Of a stretch of DNA of 43,254 nucleotides, positions 41,477 through 43,254 are shown one piece after another. A model generated the notes under the pieces. The model searched no databases. It had not been told where the DNA came from and saw only the letters and a program-made list of their open reading frames with translations. Each line of letters starts with the position of its first letter. Within the stretch, counting starts at the first letter, position 1. Source of the DNA: Bacteroidales bacterium (GTDB lineage: Bacteria > Bacteroidota > Bacteroidia > Bacteroidales > UBA932); the NCBI GenBank assembly GCA_021443515.1, contig JABUTT010000243.1, positions 1-43,254 on the forward strand, in the 5' to 3' direction. The position numbers and the translations under genes were made by a program.

Positions 41477-42850
41477 ATGAAAAGGTTATTTATTCTAATT
41501 CCGATTGCTTGTATAGCGTTCTTTGCTTGCAATAAGACTCCTAAGGAAGAGTCGATTGCAAAGATTGAAGTCAAGGCTTCTGCAGCAACAGAAATTACCT
41601 TAACTGAAGCCACAATTAGCGGCTCTTACGTAATCGAGCCATCGAGCATTAAAGCCGAAGAAGTAGGCTTCTTCTATGGCACAGATGCAACACTAAAAGA
41701 ATGCGAAAAAGTAATTTCTGAAGATCAAGGTGGAAAATTTAACTCAGAAATTGGCGATTTGACATCGGAAACGAAATACTATTTCCAGGCATACATAACA
41801 GTACGCAACGAGATAAAATTTTCAAGTATATTGTCTTTTACTACAAAAGGAGAGGCCGTTATTACCACTGATGAAGTTACAAATATCACAACAACTTCGG
41901 CAACTTGTGGAGGTAATATCACATCAGATGGAGGTTTGGCCATTACAGAGCGAGGAATATGTTATTCAACGAGTCAAAACCCAACGACAGCAGATAGTAA
42001 GGTCGCTGCCACCTCTGCAGGAACAGGTGCATATAGTTGTGATATATCCGGACTTACGAAGAATACGACGTATTATGTTCGCGCGTATGCGGTGAATAGT
42101 GTTGGAACTTATTATGGCGCTCAGCAGTCATTTAAGACGAAAGTAGATCCTGTAGTAGATCCTATAGATTATATAGAAAACGGTATAAACCTTGGTAAAT
42201 CAATCCTAGTAAAAGGCAAATGGGATGGTACAAATGAAACTTATCTTCATTGGGCTCCAGTGAATTGCGGTTATGAAGAAAAGGGTACAGTTAACTCAAA
42301 TAGCGACCACAGGTTAGGTTTGCTATATCAGTGGGGATATGGAGATCCAACATTAATGTATTATTCTAAAGCAGTTGCAATCTATTACGATACAGCAACA
42401 CCAAGCCCTTGGTATGATTATAACACAATTACTGGTACTACTTCAGACAAATGGAATAATAATCAAGGGCCTTGCCCAGCGGGCTGGAGGCTTCCAAGCA
42501 GTGCCGAATTTAACGTATTGTGCGCAGGCAAGAATGGCTTATACGGTTGGGTTTCTTCGGGAACGTATTCTGGAAATACTGGTTATAAAGGAGCAGAGTT
42601 CTTCGGCGCAAACACGCCGACTACAGAAGGAACCGGCGTCTTCTTCCCTGCGGCGGGGACGCGGTACCCCAGCAGTGGTACGGCAGCCTCGAGAGGTGCT
42701 CTCGGGTTTTATTGGTCTTCTTCTCTTGATCCATCTAATAGTGAGATCAAAGGTTGTTACTTGTACAGCACTTCGACTATACTCTCTGTGTATAGCTATA
42801 ATTACCGGGCGGCCGCTAACTCAGTTCGTTGTGTCGCCGACCCGGAATAG
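41477..42850 (+). CDS. FISUMP-domain surface lipoprotein
   Basis: A 457-residue lipoprotein with lipobox FFAC and Cys18. Two fibronectin-III-like domains follow: about residues 28-120, with TLTEATISGSYVI and GFFYGTD, and 125-220, with TSATCGGNITSDGGLAITERGICYS and YYVRAYAVNSVGTYYG. The C-terminal 220 residues are a Fib_succ_major (FISUMP) domain of the C-type-lectin fold family: CPAGWRLPSSAEF, FFPAAGTRY, GFYWSSS and NSVRCV at the end. Such domains bind ligands or other cells. The start at MKRLFILIP is chosen because it begins a proper lipoprotein signal. A paralog begins 150 bases downstream. Confidence 0.85.
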   Translation: MKRLFILIPIACIAFFACNKTPKEESIAKIEVKASAATEITLTEATISGSYVIEPSSIKAEEVGFFYGTDATLKECEKVISEDQGGKFNSEIGDLTSETKYYFQAYITVRNEIKFSSILSFTTKGEAVITTDEVTNITTTSATCGGNITSDGGLAITERGICYSTSQNPTTADSKVAATSAGTGAYSCDISGLTKNTTYYVRAYAVNSVGTYYGAQQSFKTKVDPVVDPIDYIENGINLGKSILVKGKWDGTNETYLHWAPVNCGYEEKGTVNSNSDHRLGLLYQWGYGDPTLMYYSKAVAIYYDTATPSPWYDYNTITGTTSDKWNNNQGPCPAGWRLPSSAEFNVLCAGKNGLYGWVSSGTYSGNTGYKGAEFFGANTPTTEGTGVFFPAAGTRYPSSGTAASRGALGFYWSSSLDPSNSEIKGCYLYSTSTILSVYSYNYRAAANSVRCVADPE

Positions 42851-42888
42851 TCTAAGCACATCCATTGTGTACACTTCCATCTGTAAGT

Positions 42889-42897
42889 GGGGGGGGG
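42889..42897. repeat. run of nine G
   Basis: A G9 homopolymer between the FISUMP gene and its paralog, about 104 bases before the next ATG. Such tracts can change length by slippage. The remainder of the 42851-43000 gap holds only the terminator-like hairpin. Confidence 0.9.
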
Positions 42898-42935
42898 TAA
42901 TAAGTAGTTACAGGTCAAGCAATTACAGATATTCG

Positions 42936-42969
42936 GGCGATGCTACGCTCTGTGCGGTGTCGCCTTTTT
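42936..42969 (+). terminator. candidate rho-independent terminator
   Basis: GGCGA (42936-42940) pairs with TCGCC (42960-42964), with some inner pairing between ACGC and GCGG-side bases. Five T follow (42965-42969). It is moderate in strength and lies between the two lipoprotein genes. Confidence 0.5.
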
Positions 42970-43000
42970 GCGTTACGGAAATTTCTAACATCACAATAAT

Positions 43001-43254
43001 ATGAAAAAGCTCATTAGTATTCTCGCAGTTGTAAGCACAGTGCTTATTTCTTGTGTTAAGGCTCCTCAAGAAGAGGCTGTTTCAAAGATTAAGGTCAATG
43101 TTCCCGAGGCAACAAACATTACCTTGACGGAGGCTACGATTTCAGGTTCTTATCAGATTGAACCTTCAAGCATTAAAGCCGATGAAGTCGGTTTCTACTA
43201 TGGCACCGATTCCAAACTGATGGATAGCAAAAGCGTTGTTGCAGAGGATAAGGA
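43001..43254 (+). CDS. lipoprotein paralogous to the FISUMP gene (3' truncated by window end)
   Basis: The first 84 codons of a lipoprotein: signal MKKLISILAVVSTVLISC with Cys18, then a fibronectin-like domain. It shares with its neighbour the stretches ITLTEATISGSY, IEPSSIKA and DEVGF-YGTD (EEVGF in the neighbour). It is clearly a tandem duplicate and is open to the end of the window, so its C-terminal domain is unknown; a FISUMP domain is the obvious guess. The start is supported by the lipoprotein signal. Confidence 0.85.
   Translation, partial: MKKLISILAVVSTVLISCVKAPQEEAVSKIKVNVPEATNITLTEATISGSYQIEPSSIKADEVGFYYGTDSKLMDSKSVVAEDK

Noticed and set aside
42375-43004. 209-codon plus-strand frame overlapping the FISUMP gene end
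   Set aside because: It is a shifted frame of the FISUMP gene continuing through the gap. Its translation shows no domain and lacks a start context.

Overview
The window looks like chromosomal DNA of a member of the Bacteroidales (phylum Bacteroidota). The evidence is a SusC/SusD pair, many lipoproteins with BACON, Big_2, GLUG, DUF5689 and FISUMP-type domains, and promoters of the Bacteroidetes type (TTTG, about 20 bp, then TAnnTTTG). The genus cannot be fixed from the sequence alone.

Positions 1-15044 are mostly housekeeping. On the minus strand lie tRNA-Arg(CCT), rpmF, a YceD/DUF177 gene, typA, and the overlapping pair gpmI/manA. A back-to-back promoter region separates manA from a plus-strand TPR protein and a lipoprotein-like alpha/beta hydrolase. 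Next come, on the minus strand, an orphan lipoprotein, prmC and a class A penicillin-binding protein, divergent from topA and an Lrp/AsnC regulator on the plus strand.

Positions 15093-36349 are the accessory heart of the window. After a strong terminator with an overlapping promoter there is a lipoprotein, SusC, SusD, two large BACON/DUF5689 lipoproteins and a Big_2/GLUG lipoprotein, closed by a second terminator at 28755-28790. A new promoter then reads into an endonuclease/exonuclease/phosphatase-family lipoprotein, a Big_2/GLUG/SGNH-hydrolase lipoprotein, a DUF47 protein, a PiT-type phosphate permease and a tandem flavodoxin-fold protein. No glycoside hydrolase or polysaccharide lyase is present. 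A surface nuclease and a phosphate permease in one gene run suggest capture of nucleic acids or other phosphodiesters with uptake of the released phosphate. That is inference, but it is the best candidate here for an undescribed system.

Positions 36350-36692 are a scar: a 12-bp tandem repeat, a fragment of a Fic-domain gene, a direct repeat, and a complete plus-strand promoter followed by a perfect 18-bp palindrome with no gene to drive. Positions 36689-40748 hold a thiamin salvage operon on the minus strand (thiM, a thiE-tenA fusion, thiL, thiD) under a TPP riboswitch that ends three bases before the thiM start codon. The right end has a stand-alone pduL and two paralogous lipoprotein genes. 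The first ends in a C-type-lectin-like FISUMP domain; the second is cut by the window end.
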